Source of the DNA: Pseudomonas sp.
Lineage (GTDB): Bacteria; Pseudomonadota; Gammaproteobacteria; Pseudomonadales; Pseudomonadaceae
Direction of reading: 5' to 3'
DNA length: 7,433 nt
Assembly (NCBI GenBank): GCA_003488145.1
Contig: DNMQ01000377.1
Coordinates: 1 to 7,433 of the forward strand
In this document: positions 7,101 to 7,433 of the stretch, piece after piece
Numbering within the stretch: position 1 is the first letter of the stretch
Layout: every line of letters starts with the position of its first letter
Notes under the pieces: generated by a model
Told to the model about the DNA's origin: nothing
Database searches by the model: none
Seen by the model: the letters and a program-made list of their open reading frames with translations, nothing else
Made by a program: the position numbers and the translations under genes

Positions 7101-7433
7101 CACTTCCAGGTGGCGGGCGCGCTCGATGTATTTCTCGATGAACACGCCCGAGTCGCTGAAGTTGTTCTGCCCCAGGCGCTTGACCGCGTCGAAGGCCTCG
7201 GCGAGCTCCGCCGCCGAGCGGCACACGCGCATGCCGATGCCGCCGCCGCCGGCGGTGCTTTTCAGCATCACCGGGTAGCCGACCTGTTCGGCGGCGTTAA
7301 GCGCGGCCTTCACGTTCTCCAAAAGCTCGGTGCCTTCGAGCATCGGCACGCCGTGCTGTTTGGCCAGCGCGCGGGCGGTGTGCTTGAGGCCGAACACCCG
7401 CAACTGCTCGGGCGTCGGGCCGACGAAGGCGAT
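4131..7433 (-). CDS. Urea carboxylase / guanidine carboxylase, biotin-dependent (N-terminus beyond the window)
   Basis: This cytoplasmic, biotin-dependent enzyme uses ATP and bicarbonate to carboxylate urea to allophanate, or guanidine to carboxyguanidine in many bacterial members. The last 1100 residues are visible; the family is about 1200 long, so roughly 100 N-terminal residues lie past 7433. Numbering from the first visible codon: the biotin carboxylase domain runs to about 350, with an ATP-grasp glycine loop (KSTAGGGGIGM, 58-68), RDCSVQRRNQK (127-137) and the catalytic EVNTRLQVEHG region (189-199). The carboxyltransferase A/B (KipA-like, AHS2) domain spans about 356-660, starting FEVISAGTQTTVQD. 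The C/D (KipI-like, AHS1) domain spans about 786-970, including DPRHRLVTTKYNPARTW and GMEGPGGYQFVG. The C-terminal biotinyl domain carries ESMKMEIP, with biotin-accepting Lys1064, 36 residues from the end. All key motifs are intact. The frame is open through 7433, so the TTG at 7403 is not the start. The allophanate hydrolase gene follows after a 298-bp spacer. Substrate choice between urea and guanidine cannot be settled here. Confidence 0.95.
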   Translation of the reverse strand: MAFVGPTPEQLRVFGLKHTARALAKQHGVPMLEGTELLENVKAALNAAEQVGYPVMLKSTAGGGGIGMRVCRSAAELAEAFDAVKRLGQNNFSDSGVFIEKYIERARHLEVQVFGDGAGEVIALGVRDCSVQRRNQKVLEETPAPNLPAGMAEALCQAAITLAKAVSYRSAGTVEFVYDAEAQRFYFLEVNTRLQVEHGVTEQVWGVDLVRWMIKLAAGDLPPLAELAKTLKPSGHSIQARLYAEDPGRDFQPSPGLLTAVDFPRGDGKALRIDTWVEAGCEIPPYFDPMVAKLITWAPDRESARVALDTALGDTLLYGVETNRTYLRQILGYAPFAEGQPWTRCLEGLTYRATTFEVISAGTQTTVQDFPGRLGYWAVGVPPSGPMDNRALRMGNALLGNSADAAGLEITMSGPILRFNTEAVVAITGSQIPLKLDDVEQPMNTAILIKAGSTLTMGTIASAGSRSYLCVRGGLQVPDYLGSKSTFTLGQFGGHGGRALRAGDVLHLAPLTDSACGASLPAALCSALPAVRELRVIYGPHGAPEYFTEGYIQTFFGTDWEVHFNSSRTGVRLIGPKPEWVRESGGEAGLHPSNIHDNPYAIGAVDFTGDMPVILGPDGPSLGGFVCPVTIIEADLWQLGQLKAGDKVRFVPVDVASARKLAQAANIECAHLAAAPVPCTPVALQSPIVLDIGEADTRLVARLSGDTHLLLEIGQPELDLVLRFRGHALMQALEAKQLDGVIDLTPGIRSLQVHYQPETLALQTLLDIVAGEWDAVCAAQDLKVPSRIVHLPLSWDDPACQLAIEKYMTTVRKDAPWCPSNLEFIRRINDLPDLDEVYRTVFEASYLVMGLGDVYLGAPVATPLDPRHRLVTTKYNPARTWTAENSVGIGGAYMCVYGMEGPGGYQFVGRTLQMWNRYRALEAFGGQPWLLRFFDQIRFYPVSAEELLKIRRDFPLGRYPLKIEETELCLSDYQDFLVKEAEGIEAFRSQQRTAFDAERQRWIESGLAHFESEEVAADLGEDTPLGAGEHGIESHIAGNLWQVSVAEGARVAAGDVLVILESMKMEIPLIAPVAGVVKDIRVQPGSPVRAGQRVVVIEEV

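Overview
The window looks like a chromosomal segment of a Pseudomonas-type gammaproteobacterium. The basis is high GC, preference for CTG/ATC/GGC/CAG codons, the protein families present, and a C/T-rich dispersed intergenic repeat of the kind often seen in Pseudomonas and relatives. The genus is an inference; no rRNA or other marker gene is present.

Layout: (1) Positions 1-347 hold no convincing long gene. A 35-codon antisense open frame (237-344) and a ribosome-binding site lie just before a 28-residue hydrophobic peptide gene (348-434, + strand). (2) A GC-rich hairpin (446-490) separates this peptide from a 437-residue MscS-family mechanosensitive channel (514-1827, + strand). The channel has a cleavable signal peptide and a periplasmic N-terminal domain. 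(3) A gap of about 200 bp between convergent genes contains a 9-bp GC-rich hairpin that may terminate transcription. (4) On the - strand lie a complete allophanate hydrolase gene (2030-3832) and, upstream of it in transcription, a urea/guanidine carboxylase gene (4131 to beyond the window end; about the last 1100 residues are visible). The 298-bp spacer between them carries an inverted pair of the dispersed repeat.

The two - strand genes form a nitrogen-assimilation pathway. The biotin-dependent carboxylase uses ATP and bicarbonate to carboxylate urea, or guanidine in many bacterial members of the family. The resulting allophanate (reached from carboxyguanidine through a separate deiminase) is hydrolysed by allophanate hydrolase to ammonia and CO2. 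The genes that would settle the substrate (deiminase subunits, transporter, riboswitch) would lie beyond position 7433. The MscS gene and the small peptide are unrelated to this pathway and probably concern envelope or osmotic physiology.

I see no entirely new system here. The items most worth a second look are the tiny membrane peptide and hairpin ahead of mscS, the repeat inserted inside the catabolic operon, and the unresolved substrate of the carboxylase.
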